Of a stretch of 64,000 bases of DNA, positions 1 through 7,743 are shown piece by piece. The stretch spans positions 1 through 64,000 of the forward strand of contig NZ_LKDW01000018.1 in the NCBI RefSeq assembly GCF_001401805.1, written 5' to 3'. Below the pieces are notes generated by a model that did not search any database, was not told where the DNA came from, and saw nothing but the letters and a program-made list of their open reading frames with translations. The DNA comes from Pseudoalteromonas sp. P1-25. GTDB taxonomy: Bacteria; Pseudomonadota; Gammaproteobacteria; Enterobacterales; Alteromonadaceae. Position numbers and translations under genes: made by a program. How positions within the stretch are numbered: the first letter of the stretch is position 1; every line of letters begins with the position of its first letter.

Positions 1-87
1 GGAGAGATAGGGATTTGAACCCTAGATAGGCTACAAACCTATGCCGGTTTTCAAGACCGGTGCATTCGACCACTCTGCCATCTCTCC
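1..87 (-). tRNA. serT: tRNA-Ser (anticodon UGA), 3' end at window edge
   Basis: Read on the minus strand, the first and last seven bases (GGAGAGA and TCTCTCC) pair as an acceptor stem, and a TpsiC arm with GTTCAAATCC is present. The anticodon loop CTTGAAAA carries TGA (plus-strand 51-53), so it decodes UCA. A long variable arm with stem TAGG/CCTA (plus-strand 27-41) is typical of class II serine tRNAs. The gene runs leftward and its discriminator and CCA end would lie just outside the window. The symbol follows the E. coli UGA isoacceptor. Confidence 0.96.
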
Positions 88-222
88 GTGACGCAGAATA
101 ATACTTAGGTGATACCGTTGTGTAAATAGCAAATAAACTGTTTGCTTAAAAAGTAGACGTAATTGCGGTTTTTTTTGTAAATAGAGGGAAATTAGAAGGA
201 TTTAAACTAAAAATTAAAGGGT

Positions 223-280
223 GGCAGTAAACTAAGGGAGCTAAAGAAGTGCTTTCAATAGTGGTTAGTTGTTTACTGCC
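223..280 (-). terminator. Large inverted repeat, possible terminator of the small basic ORF
   Basis: Perfect 10-base arms GGCAGTAAAC (223-232) and GTTTACTGCC (271-280) are separated by 38 bases, with further TAA/TTA pairing inside. On the minus strand the structure lies 28 bases past the stop of the 46-residue ORF and is followed by CCCTTTAATTTTT. The long loop makes it a weak intrinsic terminator, so it may instead be a processed or regulatory hairpin. Confidence 0.4.
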
Positions 281-307
281 CCTGCTTAATAATCATAACA
301 AGGTTGA

Positions 308-448
308 TTATTTGTATTGCGCGGCACTGTTTAATGCTAATTTTTTGCCCATACGGTTTAATTTAGCCAGCATTTTAGCTTTACGGTTAGTTGGTTTTAC
401 GCCAACGTGGGCTGCTGCATTTTGGTTTAGGGTGTTTATTGGGTTCAT
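308..448 (-). CDS. Small, strongly basic hypothetical protein (46 aa)
   Basis: This short reading frame starts at ATG (448) and stops at TAA (308). The ribosome-binding sequence TTGGAGCAAAGAC precedes the start, with GGAG nine bases upstream. The product has nine Lys/Arg and no Asp or Glu. A central run around residues 18-36 (KPTNRKAKMLAKLNRMGKK) could form an amphipathic basic helix. There is no signal peptide or membrane segment. A small RNA- or ribosome-binding protein is possible from composition alone, but I recognise no family. The good Shine-Dalgarno and the downstream inverted repeat support it as real. The longer frame on the opposite strand has no ribosome-binding site and looks like its shadow. 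Confidence 0.6.
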   Translation of the reverse strand: MNPINTLNQNAAAHVGVKPTNRKAKMLAKLNRMGKKLALNSAAQYK

Positions 449-775
449 GTCTTTGCTCCAAGGTGTATGTGTTTAAATCGCGAGCATTTTGACTCTTTTT
501 TGTTTAAAAATACAACAATATAAACTAAGGCTTAGCTATTAGTTATTTTTATCTGAAATTGTTTTGTTTTGTTTTTATTTAAAGCTGATAAGAGGCGGAT
601 TTGCATAGTTATTTAACCGCGGGGTTTAATCTGTGAGTTGTTTTATAAGTGTTTTTTGTTTTTATAAAAGTTTGTAATAAATTTTTACTCACTATTGTGA
701 TTAATTATTCAGATAAATTAATTTTAACTTAATTTTTATTTACACTGGCGTGCCGACTAAAAGGGGATAAATTAC
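449..775. other. AT-rich intergenic region, divergent promoters only
   Basis: This stretch separates the leftward small ORF from the rightward lipid kinase. It is very AT-rich with many T-runs. I see no convincing reading frame, RNA gene or repeat. It presumably holds the promoters of both flanking genes, but no clear -35/-10 pair can be assigned by eye. Confidence 0.5.
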
Positions 776-1648
776 TTGCAGTTGTTAATAATAGTTAAAC
801 CGAGCGTAAAAAAAGCGGTGTTAGAACACCTCGATTGGCTTAAAAAAACATGTCAGAAGAAAAATATTCTTTATATCACGGTCAAAACAACAGGTAATTA
901 TGAGTACGACTTAGCAAGCATTAAAGCGAATGCACAAAAAAGCCAAATAGCAGTGGCTATTGGTGGCGACGGTACGCTTAATTTGGCACTTAATGGCGTG
1001 ATTAACAGTACCTGCAGTTTGGCAATATTACCTTGTGGTACGGGTAACGATTTTGCGCGAAGCTTTCATTGCACGGCTAAACAGTGGCAAAACGCTATTT
1101 TTAATGCCCCTACACACTTAATTGACATAGGTAAAATTAATACCCGTTACTTTATTAATGTGGCTGGTGTTGGTTTTGATGCTCATGTAATTAAGCAGTT
1201 AGGTCATTTACAAAGCATGCCTGCTTGGCGTTATAAGTGGACGAGTTTTAAGTCGCTCTTTACTTATAAAGCAAGCACACTACAGGGAGTATTTTTAAAT
1301 AAACAAAGTGAGTACCCAAATTTAATAACTGTATTTGCGAACTCTCAGTATTTTGGCGGCGGAATTAAAATAGCACCTAGAGCTGAAATTGATGATGGCC
1401 TGCTTGATTGCTACCAAATGCAAGCGAGTAGTGTTGTTAATCACTTATTTAGCTTTATTAAACTTCTTTTTAAGCGCCATCACACCCTAAAAAGGCTCAC
1501 TTATAGCCAATTAAAAGAAGCGCATATTACAACTAAAAATTTATTCGTTGAGGCGGATGGCGAGCTGGTAGGCGTCACGCCCGCGATTATTGCTATACAT
1601 AAGCAGGCCATTAATTTTCATATACCAATAAAAAAGCGCCTACAGTAA
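776..1648 (+). CDS. Diacylglycerol/lipid kinase family protein (YegS-like)
   Basis: The protein is 290 residues, close to the usual size of soluble bacterial YegS/DgkB lipid kinases, which use ATP to phosphorylate diacylglycerol or related lipids at the inner face of the membrane. The catalytic-domain motif GGDGTLN lies at residues 63-69 and is followed by PCGTGNDFARS near residue 86. The C-terminal half holds the lipid-binding beta-sandwich, with VEADGE near the end. The start is TTG, chosen because AAGGGGA lies about nine bases upstream and no ATG fits. The exact lipid substrate cannot be told. It is monocistronic and ended by a hairpin that overlaps its last codons. Confidence 0.85.
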   Translation: MQLLIIVKPSVKKAVLEHLDWLKKTCQKKNILYITVKTTGNYEYDLASIKANAQKSQIAVAIGGDGTLNLALNGVINSTCSLAILPCGTGNDFARSFHCTAKQWQNAIFNAPTHLIDIGKINTRYFINVAGVGFDAHVIKQLGHLQSMPAWRYKWTSFKSLFTYKASTLQGVFLNKQSEYPNLITVFANSQYFGGGIKIAPRAEIDDGLLDCYQMQASSVVNHLFSFIKLLFKRHHTLKRLTYSQLKEAHITTKNLFVEADGELVGVTPAIIAIHKQAINFHIPIKKRLQ

Positions 1649-1663
1649 AGTAGGCGCTTTTGT
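1631..1663 (+). terminator. Rho-independent terminator of the lipid kinase gene
   Basis: A stem of AAAAGCGCCTAC (from 1632) and GTAGGCGCTTTT (1650-1661) closes a six-base loop and runs into TTTTGTG. The TAA stop (1646-1648) lies in the loop, so the hairpin begins inside the coding sequence. The symmetrical A and T flanks would let it work for the convergent EamA gene too. Confidence 0.85.
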
Positions 1664-1684
1664 GTTAGTGCGTTAAAAACGCCT

Positions 1685-2614
1685 CTAACTGGGGACGGAA
1701 CCATTTTTAGCAACGCAGCGGCTTGCTAAAAAGGCGTTAATTCTTTTTGTGGGGGTAAGTACAATTGCATTACCCAGTAGTACTAAACTAAAACCGGCAA
1801 AGGTGTTTGCGTGCCATTCAAAGCCTTCAAAAAAGCTACTTAATGTGACTGCCACCAACGGAAACAAAACGATGGCGTAACTTGCTTTTTCGGGGCCAAT
1901 GTTTTTTAACAAAGCAAAATAGCAGCCAAACGCAATCACAGTGCCAAAAACTGATAAATACAACAGCGACAGCCAATAGCTGGTAGGGGCACTAAAACTG
2001 ACCGTTATACCATTTATTAATACATAAACGGCTAAACCAACTGCGCTATATAACATGCCCCATGCGTTACCCTGCAATACACCTATTTGCCGATTAGAAT
2101 TGCGTACACTGATCATATTGCCCAATGAAGCCACAAAGGTGCCCCCAAGGGCAAGTAGTAACCCGACCAACGCCCCATTACTCAAGTCGAATTGCTTTAA
2201 ATGCGGCCAAAATAGACAAATAATACCTATCACACCGATTAGCGCGCCGCAGTAAATTCGTTTGGCTATAGGTTTTGCAAAAAATAAACGGGTGTTGATT
2301 ATGTTCATTATTAATAGCATCGAAAAAGCAATAGAGGCCATTGCCGAAGAAAGGTAGTTTTGAGCCCAATACAAAAGCAAATAATTTAAGCCAAAGTTGC
2401 AAATGGCCAATAAAGCAAAAAAACCATGATCGACTAATGAAAATCGCATATTAGGTTTTTTGTAGGCCGCAAATAGCCACATACATACAGCTGCTATGGC
2501 AAAACGATAAAGCAAAGAAAGCTCCACAGCGATATCGCCTAGCTGAAATGAAATCGCCAGCCACGTAGAGCCCCAAATTAACACTGTTGTGAGATATAGC
2601 GCTGCGCTTTTCAT
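1685..2614 (-). CDS. EamA/DMT-family transporter
   Basis: The 309-residue hydrophobic protein has about ten membrane helices in two repeated EamA halves, with the typical opening TTVLIWGSTWLAI. Members of the drug/metabolite transporter superfamily move amino acids, cofactor precursors or drugs across the inner membrane; the substrate here is unknown. The ATG start is preceded by AGAGGTGTGCC. The gene is divergent from a MocR regulator 104 bases away. That arrangement is common for MocR proteins, so the regulator probably controls this exporter and the substrate may be a PLP-reactive amine or amino acid. That link is inference. Confidence 0.85.
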   Translation of the reverse strand: MKSAALYLTTVLIWGSTWLAISFQLGDIAVELSLLYRFAIAAVCMWLFAAYKKPNMRFSLVDHGFFALLAICNFGLNYLLLYWAQNYLSSAMASIAFSMLLIMNIINTRLFFAKPIAKRIYCGALIGVIGIICLFWPHLKQFDLSNGALVGLLLALGGTFVASLGNMISVRNSNRQIGVLQGNAWGMLYSAVGLAVYVLINGITVSFSAPTSYWLSLLYLSVFGTVIAFGCYFALLKNIGPEKASYAIVLFPLVAVTLSSFFEGFEWHANTFAGFSLVLLGNAIVLTPTKRINAFLASRCVAKNGSVPS

Positions 2615-2659
2615 GGCACACCTCTAAAAAACTGATTGAGTGGTTATTTTAAGGCCTAT

Positions 2660-2705
2660 CTGTATACTTACCATATACAGAAAAGTATAAATGTAACCTA
2701 TACAG
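2660..2705. promoter_or_regulatory. Probable MocR operator between the divergent genes
   Basis: CTGTATA (2660-2666) and TATACAG (2674-2680) form a perfect inverted repeat with a 7-base spacer. A third copy, TATACAG (2699-2705), stands in direct repeat 25 bases after the second. An inverted pair plus a direct repeat is the layout reported for several MocR regulators. The sites lie 14-59 bases upstream of the regulator ATG and 46 bases or more from the transporter ATG, so they could control both promoters. Binding is inferred. Confidence 0.6.
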
Positions 2706-2718
2706 ATTTGAGCGAGAT

Positions 2719-4161
2719 ATGCAGCCAACAGCCAGTAAGCAAAAAGCCGAGTTTTTATATCAACAAGTTATTGAGCTAATCAAGGATATGCAAACGCAGA
2801 AGGTATTATTACCAGGGGAAAAACTTCCATCACTTCGTAAAATGGCCAATAACTTAAATATTAGCGTTCCAACTGTTAAGCAAGCGTATCAAGCGTTAGA
2901 AGATCAAGGAGTAGTGGAGGCGCGTGAAAAATCGGGCTACTTTTTAACGGTGCTTAATACGGTTTATAGTTTACCTAAGCGCGTAAAATTAAGCCGTGAA
3001 CCTGTCACTGTAAATAAACAAGCGTTAATAGAGCAAGTATATAGTGCTATTCATCAGCCTAATATTATAGCTTTTGGTATCGCGAATCCCGTTGCTGCTG
3101 CCCCTACCGATAAAGCACTTGCGAGAAATATGCGCCGAGTTATGACAATTGCTGGACCGAGTGTTATAAATTATGGCCCTATTGATGGTTTTGGTGCGCT
3201 TAAAAAGCAATTAGTGCATAGATACTTAGGCTTTGGTATTGGCGTAAATATAGATGAACTGGTGATCACTAATGGTGCGCAAGAGGCGCTGGCTATCGCA
3301 CTTAAGTGTGTTACTAAGCCCGGCGATGTAGTGGCTATTGAAACCCCGTGCTATCACGGCATTATTGAATTAATAGAGAGCTTAGGCTTAAAAGCGCTTG
3401 AAATCCCGCTATGCCCCGACAACGGTATTTGGCTTAATGACCTAGCTCAAGCGCTTGAGCAACATGATATAAAAGCATGCTTATTTTCGACCGCAATCAA
3501 TAACCCGGTTGGCAGCTTTATGAGCGATGAAAGCCGTAAGCAAATGGTGGACTTAATAGAGTCACATAATGTTGTTCTTATAGAAGATGATGTGTACGGC
3601 GATTTGCACTTTACTGCCAAGCGCGGCACGCCCGCTTTAGCGTATTCAAAAAAGGGGCTTGTGATCAGCTGCGCCTCGTTTTCAAAAACGGCGGCACCCA
3701 GTTATCGAGTAGGTTGGTTAATAGCAGGCAAGTTTGCTGGTCAAGCGCGCCGGCATAAGCGTGCATTAAGTTGCTCTGCCTCACTTATAAATCAGTGGAC
3801 GCTTTCTGAGTTTATAGCCAGTGGTGAATATGACCGTAATTTAAAAGTACTTAGGCAGCGCTTACGTAATAACAAAGAGCGCATGCGGTGGTGCTTATTA
3901 AACGCAATGCCTAAAAATACACGTATTAGTGACCCTAAAGGTGGGTGTGTTATTTGGCTAGATTTAGGCCAAGGGGTAGACAGTCAAAAGTTATTTTTAC
4001 TGGCTTTAGAAGCTGGTATTAGCATAACCCCAGGTCTTATTTTTTCAGCAAGTAATAAATATAAAAGCTGTATTAGGTTAAGCTACGGGGTGCAGTGGAG
4101 CGAAAAAATTGAGCAGGCTATTACCACGTTAGGTGCGCTGGCTCACACGCTAAAAGAATGA
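2719..4161 (+). CDS. MocR-type regulator: GntR winged helix fused to aminotransferase-like domain
   Basis: The 480-residue protein opens with a GntR-family DNA-binding domain (about residues 10-80, containing PGEKLPSLRKMANNLNIS). A fold-type I aminotransferase-like domain follows from about residue 110. The motif SFSKTAAPSYRVGW places the PLP-binding lysine at residue 323. MocR proteins sense PLP or a PLP-amino acid adduct and act as dimers. The ATG has AGCGAGAT upstream. The gene lies head to head with the EamA transporter, across a symmetrical TATACAG operator, so local control and autoregulation are likely. Which PLP-linked pathway it senses is not evident. Confidence 0.9.
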   Translation: MQPTASKQKAEFLYQQVIELIKDMQTQKVLLPGEKLPSLRKMANNLNISVPTVKQAYQALEDQGVVEAREKSGYFLTVLNTVYSLPKRVKLSREPVTVNKQALIEQVYSAIHQPNIIAFGIANPVAAAPTDKALARNMRRVMTIAGPSVINYGPIDGFGALKKQLVHRYLGFGIGVNIDELVITNGAQEALAIALKCVTKPGDVVAIETPCYHGIIELIESLGLKALEIPLCPDNGIWLNDLAQALEQHDIKACLFSTAINNPVGSFMSDESRKQMVDLIESHNVVLIEDDVYGDLHFTAKRGTPALAYSKKGLVISCASFSKTAAPSYRVGWLIAGKFAGQARRHKRALSCSASLINQWTLSEFIASGEYDRNLKVLRQRLRNNKERMRWCLLNAMPKNTRISDPKGGCVIWLDLGQGVDSQKLFLLALEAGISITPGLIFSASNKYKSCIRLSYGVQWSEKIEQAITTLGALAHTLKE

Positions 4162-4192
4162 AAAAAGCAGCACCTAATATACAAGTGCTGCT
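4161..4192 (-). terminator. Terminator of the DUF2884 gene
   Basis: On the minus strand AGCAGCAC and GTGCTGCT (plus-strand 4167-4174 and 4185-4192) pair around a ten-base loop and are followed by TTTTTTC. It sits just past the DUF2884 stop and abuts the end of the MocR gene. It may serve both convergent genes, although the T-run is only on the minus side. Confidence 0.8.
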
Positions 4193-4220
4193 AAAGGGAT
4201 GTTAAATACGGTTTTGTGTA

Positions 4221-5015
4221 TTAGTTTTGTTTAATGGTAAATAACTCGTAACCTTTTAGTTGCGGTAACTGCGCTACTAATTGCTCTTCTTGCTGTGCAA
4301 TGCTGGCAAAGCTGTCGCATAAAGAGTTAGCACGCTTTTCAAGTGCACTGGCATGTAGCTCTACTTTTTCTTCTATTTGCGCGCCCATATTTTCCATGCG
4401 TTGCTCAAATGCATCCATATCACCACCCGAACCAAGTAGCTCAGAGCCTAAAGCAACTAAAATACTGCCCATTGATTGCATAACGGCAGACTCAACCACG
4501 GTTTCTATTTGCTCCTCAAACTGGTGTTCAAAGTTTTCACCAAATTGATTAAAGCTTTGCTGGCCCATTACAAACGTACCTTTTTGGTAAAAGCTGTTTT
4601 CTACTTCCAGTTTTATATCGTCCATTAGGCCAGACAAGTCGTCAAGCCCATCAATATTAAATGCGTTGGCTACTTCCTCTAGTGCTACACCGGCTATTTT
4701 CACTCCGTCTAGGGCAATATTAGCAACCTCCGGTAGCTGCGTACGTAAGTTATCCGAATATTGGGCAAGCGCTTGGCGCTGCTCGCTGCTAATGGATACT
4801 TGTTCGCCATTTATAGTTAATTTGCCATTGCTGTTAAAGCGCATGAATTGATTAGATGCGGTAAAAATTTCTAATTCGCTAGGCTTAATGCGTACATCGT
4901 TTTTAAACTCTACATTGCACTGTTCGTTGCTAAACGAAATACCCGCATTGTTATCGTTATGTGCCATTGCAGCGGGTGTACAAATTAAAGCGCTTACTAA
5001 TAGTAAATTTTTCAT
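4221..5015 (-). CDS. DUF2884 family periplasmic protein (YggN-like)
   Basis: This 264-residue protein starts with a signal peptide ending near AMAHND. A beta-rich N-terminal region follows (CNVEFKNDVRIKPSELEIF near residues 33-51). The central segment EQRQALAQYSDNLRTQLPEV is the stretch most like E. coli YggN. A C-terminal helical region contains repeated Glu/Gln-rich helices that may form coiled coil. The DUF2884 family is periplasmic and of unknown function. The ATG is followed by MKNLLLVSALICTPA, a standard Sec signal. The gene stands alone and is ended by the hairpin next to the convergent MocR gene. Confidence 0.8.
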   Translation of the reverse strand: MKNLLLVSALICTPAAMAHNDNNAGISFSNEQCNVEFKNDVRIKPSELEIFTASNQFMRFNSNGKLTINGEQVSISSEQRQALAQYSDNLRTQLPEVANIALDGVKIAGVALEEVANAFNIDGLDDLSGLMDDIKLEVENSFYQKGTFVMGQQSFNQFGENFEHQFEEQIETVVESAVMQSMGSILVALGSELLGSGGDMDAFEQRMENMGAQIEEKVELHASALEKRANSLCDSFASIAQQEEQLVAQLPQLKGYELFTIKQN

Positions 5016-5395
5016 GTTTATTCTCTAATAATTGTTGATGACAGTTAAGTATTAACAAGTTTGATGCCATTATTTATTTTTATTTTAAAACAATTGGTTA
5101 TGAAAATTTGTGTATTTGTAATGATTTTTAATTTTGATAAATAAACTACTTTTTAGTCAAAAACACTAAAAATAAATAAATGATAAATTTTATTTGTCGA
5201 AACGATAAAAAACTCTCACTTTCCACTTTCTTAATTTAGCGCTATTTATTCACAATATTGACATGAAGGCTATTTACGATAGTCACGTGGCTTTATTTTG
5301 GTGCTAATTTGTTCGTATTTTAGCGCTAAACTTTTTTAATTTACCAAGTGCAGGAATCAACCTGAGTTGGTCTTAAGCACTTTATGGAGTGGGTT
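5016..5395. other. AT-rich intergenic region
   Basis: This 380-base stretch lies between the leftward DUF2884 gene and the rightward small protein gene. It is rich in A and T runs. TTGACA occurs at 5258-5263 but has no -10 box at proper spacing. TAGCGCTA-like words appear twice (near 5237 and 5321). No ORF with a ribosome-binding site, tRNA or repeat was found. Confidence 0.45.
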
Positions 5396-5581
5396 GTGGG
5401 TAAGACATTTAGTTACGATGCGCTAGATGATGATTTTGTTGAAGACGAGTACGAAATGGTCGGGCGTAATCAGCATGATAAAAAAAAGCAAAAGGTAAAA
5501 AAGAAGTTGGAAGATTACCTTGAGCAAAAACGTTTGCGTAAAAACCTAGGTGAAGACGACTTAAACGATTACATAGACTAA
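5396..5581 (+). CDS. Small charged protein, PA3496-like family (61 aa)
   Basis: The frame is open from an ATG at 5384, but GTG at 5396 is the better start because GGAG (5386-5389) sits six bases upstream of it, while nothing suitable precedes the ATG. The product begins VGKTFSYDALDDDFVEDEYE. It has an acidic N-terminal half and a Lys-rich middle (KKKQKVKKKLEDYLEQKRLRK), then another acidic end. This acidic-basic-acidic pattern resembles small gammaproteobacterial proteins named after Pseudomonas PA3496, sometimes called putative envelope integrity proteins. The function is not established and the family call is moderate. It has no signal peptide or membrane helix. Confidence 0.65.
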   Translation: MGKTFSYDALDDDFVEDEYEMVGRNQHDKKKQKVKKKLEDYLEQKRLRKNLGEDDLNDYID

Positions 5582-5658
5582 ATTGTGCTAGTTAAAATAA
5601 TGCGCCTGTTTTAAGGTTTGAATGTGCGTATACGCATGTTTGAAAGCTAAATACTGGC

Positions 5659-5688
5659 AATAAAGAGGCTTTATGCCTCTTTATTACT
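5659..5688. terminator. Bidirectional terminator
   Basis: AATAAAGAGGC (5659-5669) and GCCTCTTTATT (5675-5685) form an 11-bp stem with loop TTTAT. It lies between the convergent small-protein and glutathione peroxidase genes, 12 bases from the latter's stop. T-rich sequence follows on both strands. Confidence 0.85.
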
Positions 5689-5697
5689 TTTATGTAC

Positions 5698-6183
5698 TTA
5701 CTTTTTAGCGAGTGCTTGTTGAATGGTGCTTTCTAACTTTTCTGGTTTTGTAAAAGGGGCATAACGTTTAATAGGCGTACCGTCGGGTGCGATTAAAAAC
5801 TTAGTGAAGTTCCACTTTATTTTTCGTGTTAAAAAGCCGGGCAAGGCCGATTTTAAATACCTAAATACAGGGTGTGCGTGACGGCCATTTACATCCACCT
5901 TTGCGGCCATTAAAAAGCTTACCCCATAGTTAATTAAACAGCCTTGTTGTATTTGCGTCGCGTCGCCTGGCTCTTGCTGACCAAATTGATTACATGGAAA
6001 ACCAATTATAACCAAGCCAGCTTGCGCGTATTTAGTATGTAGCGCTTGTAGAGATTCATATTGCTTTGTAAATCCACACTCACTGGCGGTATTAACAATA
6101 AGTACAACCTTTCCTTCAAAGTCGCTAAAGTTAATTGTTTTTCCGTTTAACGCAGTAGCCGTTAATTGATGAAATTCATGCAT
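5698..6183 (-). CDS. Glutathione peroxidase family protein (Cys type)
   Basis: The 161-residue protein reduces hydroperoxides with glutathione or, more often in bacteria, thioredoxin. Active-site motif NTASECGFTKQY places the peroxidatic cysteine at residue 36, where animal enzymes have selenocysteine. The family signature GFPCNQFGQQEPG and the WNFTKF motif follow. Length and motifs match the BtuE/GPx family of about 160-180 residues. No signal peptide is present, so it is probably cytosolic. The start at ATG 6183 fits the usual N-terminus (HEFHQLTATALNGK). The gene is monocistronic, with a MITE upstream of its promoter side. Confidence 0.92.
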   Translation of the reverse strand: MHEFHQLTATALNGKTINFSDFEGKVVLIVNTASECGFTKQYESLQALHTKYAQAGLVIIGFPCNQFGQQEPGDATQIQQGCLINYGVSFLMAAKVDVNGRHAHPVFRYLKSALPGFLTRKIKWNFTKFLIAPDGTPIKRYAPFTKPEKLESTIQQALAKK

Positions 6184-6283
6184 GATGGGCGCTTTTTTAT
6201 TGTTGTTTGCTACATTCTACCCGCTGTAGCGCGTTACTAAAAGTATAAACTTTAGACATTGTTAATGGGTTGGCTGTTATTTA

Positions 6284-6594
6284 GGGCGTGTTGAACTTTG
6301 CGGATTGAAATTTGTTCAACCTAGGAGCGATCAAATCGCGGCACGAGGTTTGTAACCTAGTAGGCTAAGTAAAAACCGAGCAGAGCTTCCGCGTCCTGCT
6401 CACGCCCCTTACCTACATCCATGTAGACAACAAAGAGTTTATCGCCCCTAGGCAGAACCCAAAGGGCAGCGCATGTTTGGCATTTATGCTACGTTATCGC
6501 CTATTTATGGGGAATAACCACACTTCATAGGCTCTGCCTTGCCTAAAAACCAAACATACTGCTGTAAATTCAAACGCCAAAGGTCAACACGCCC
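6284..6594. mobile_element. MITE-like element, about 311 bp, with TA target duplication
   Basis: The ends are inverted: GGGCGTGTTGAACTTTG at 6284 and, on the other strand, GGGCGTGTTGACCTTTG from 6594. Similarity continues imperfectly to about 28 bases. TA dinucleotides flank both sides (6282-6283 and 6595-6596), consistent with a TA target duplication; alternatively the repeats extend outward as TTA/TAA. No transposase frame fits inside. The interior has short palindromes, for example CTACATCCATGTAG near 6411. It is most likely mobilised in trans by a transposase encoded elsewhere. Its right end touches the azlD stop codon. Confidence 0.75.
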
Positions 6595-6893
6595 TAATTT
6601 AAAATTAAAAATAACCCCATACTGGCAAGCGTTGTGTAATAAATATTATGTGTTTTATAGGCAACAATAATCGCAACGATAGCTGCGCTTAAATAAGGGT
6701 TGTGCCAGTTTAGGTTGATCCCCTCTTCATTTATAAAAATAATGGGTACCCAAATAGCGGTTAGTACAGCGGGTGCGCTAAAGCTTAAAAACTGCTGCAT
6801 TTTAGGGCCCACCTTAAAACCAAGGCGTTGATGTAAAAATAAGTAACGAGTAAAAAAGGTAATACACGCCATTAATAATATAGTGAGCATCAT
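6594..6893 (-). CDS. azlD: AzlD-family branched-chain amino acid exporter subunit
   Basis: This 99-residue hydrophobic protein is the small partner of AzlC. Together they form an exporter for branched-chain or related amino acids. It has about four membrane segments, with the family-typical RYLFLHQRLG and FSAPAVLTAIWVPIIF. The start at 6893 was chosen because ATGA overlaps the azlC stop (translational coupling) and AGGA lies upstream; a longer in-frame extension would run into azlC. The TAG stop is made from the TA flank and first base of the MITE, so the C-terminus may be shorter or different from the ancestral protein. Usual family length is about 100-111. Confidence 0.85.
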   Translation of the reverse strand: MMLTILLMACITFFTRYLFLHQRLGFKVGPKMQQFLSFSAPAVLTAIWVPIIFINEEGINLNWHNPYLSAAIVAIIVAYKTHNIYYTTLASMGLFLILN

Positions 6894-7594
6894 AATGGGC
6901 AGTCCTTTTTTTGAGTAAGCCTTGCAGTAAAGTAGCCTGCACTCATTGCAAGTAGAGCAGCACAAACTAACCACAATTCAAATCCCGTGCTTTTTAAAAG
7001 TGTGGCGCTAATACCCGCAACAATCACTGTAACCAGCGAGGCTAAATTTTTTATGCCCGGTACCACAAGTGCAATAAATGTAGCTGCAATAGCAAAGTCG
7101 AGCCCTAAATTTGTTAAATCAGGGAGCACACTTCCTGCAACTATGCCTATGAGTGTCCAAAGGTTCCATGCAATATAAAAACTAAAACCCGCACTTAAAG
7201 CGTATATTAGGCGCGCTTTTGTTTTATAGGCTTTGCGGTGATGCGAAAAGGCAAACAGCTCGTCGGTTAGTACAAAACTGATTGGTAAGCGCCACCGTAA
7301 TGGTTGTGAAATAACTTTATGGCGTACGGCTAAACCGTATAAAAAATGCCGAGAGCTAATAATAAATGTGGTAAATAGAATAGTCAGTAAAGGGGTGTTA
7401 CCGGCCATTAGTTCAATGGCAACTAATTGTGCAGAACCCGCGAATACAAGTAGTGACATTGCTTGTGTTTCTAAGGCGCTAAAGCCATTTTGAATCGCTA
7501 AAGAGCCACATAATATCCCCCAAGGAACAACCGCTAAGCAAAGCGGGAGCATGTCAAAAAAACCTTTTAATACTGCGCGTTTAGTTATATTCAT
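6890..7594 (-). CDS. azlC: AzlC-family branched-chain amino acid exporter subunit
   Basis: The 234-residue protein has the AzlC layout: an N-terminal stretch FFDMLPLCLAVVPWGILCGSLA, then about six helices and the conserved segment SLLVFAGSAQLVAIELMA. AzlC proteins act with AzlD in the inner membrane to export leucine analogues and branched-chain amino acids (AzlCD in Bacillus, YgaZH in E. coli). The stop codon overlaps the azlD start by four bases. No regulator is adjacent. The ATG at 7594 begins MNITKRAVLKGF, a typical positive-inside N-terminus. Confidence 0.88.
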   Translation of the reverse strand: MNITKRAVLKGFFDMLPLCLAVVPWGILCGSLAIQNGFSALETQAMSLLVFAGSAQLVAIELMAGNTPLLTILFTTFIISSRHFLYGLAVRHKVISQPLRWRLPISFVLTDELFAFSHHRKAYKTKARLIYALSAGFSFYIAWNLWTLIGIVAGSVLPDLTNLGLDFAIAATFIALVVPGIKNLASLVTVIVAGISATLLKSTGFELWLVCAALLAMSAGYFTARLTQKKDCPL

Positions 7595-7743
7595 TAATAC
7601 AAGTAGCTAATATGTGTGTGCGTTTAGTGTGCCATAAATAGGGCTTTATGTAATATCATTAATGCAGCACTAGTAAAACTTTGGAATAATAGTTTTAGTA
7701 TCAAAATAATGCGCCAAAGACTGGCAACAAGTTGAGGATTTAT

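Noticed and set aside
249..476. A 75-residue plus-strand frame near the left edge
   Set aside because: No ribosome-binding site; it is opposite the 46-residue minus-strand ORF, which has one.
5258..5280. TTGACA-based promoter in the 5 kb gap
   Set aside because: The nearest -10-like sequence is only 11 bases away, too close for a sigma-70 promoter.
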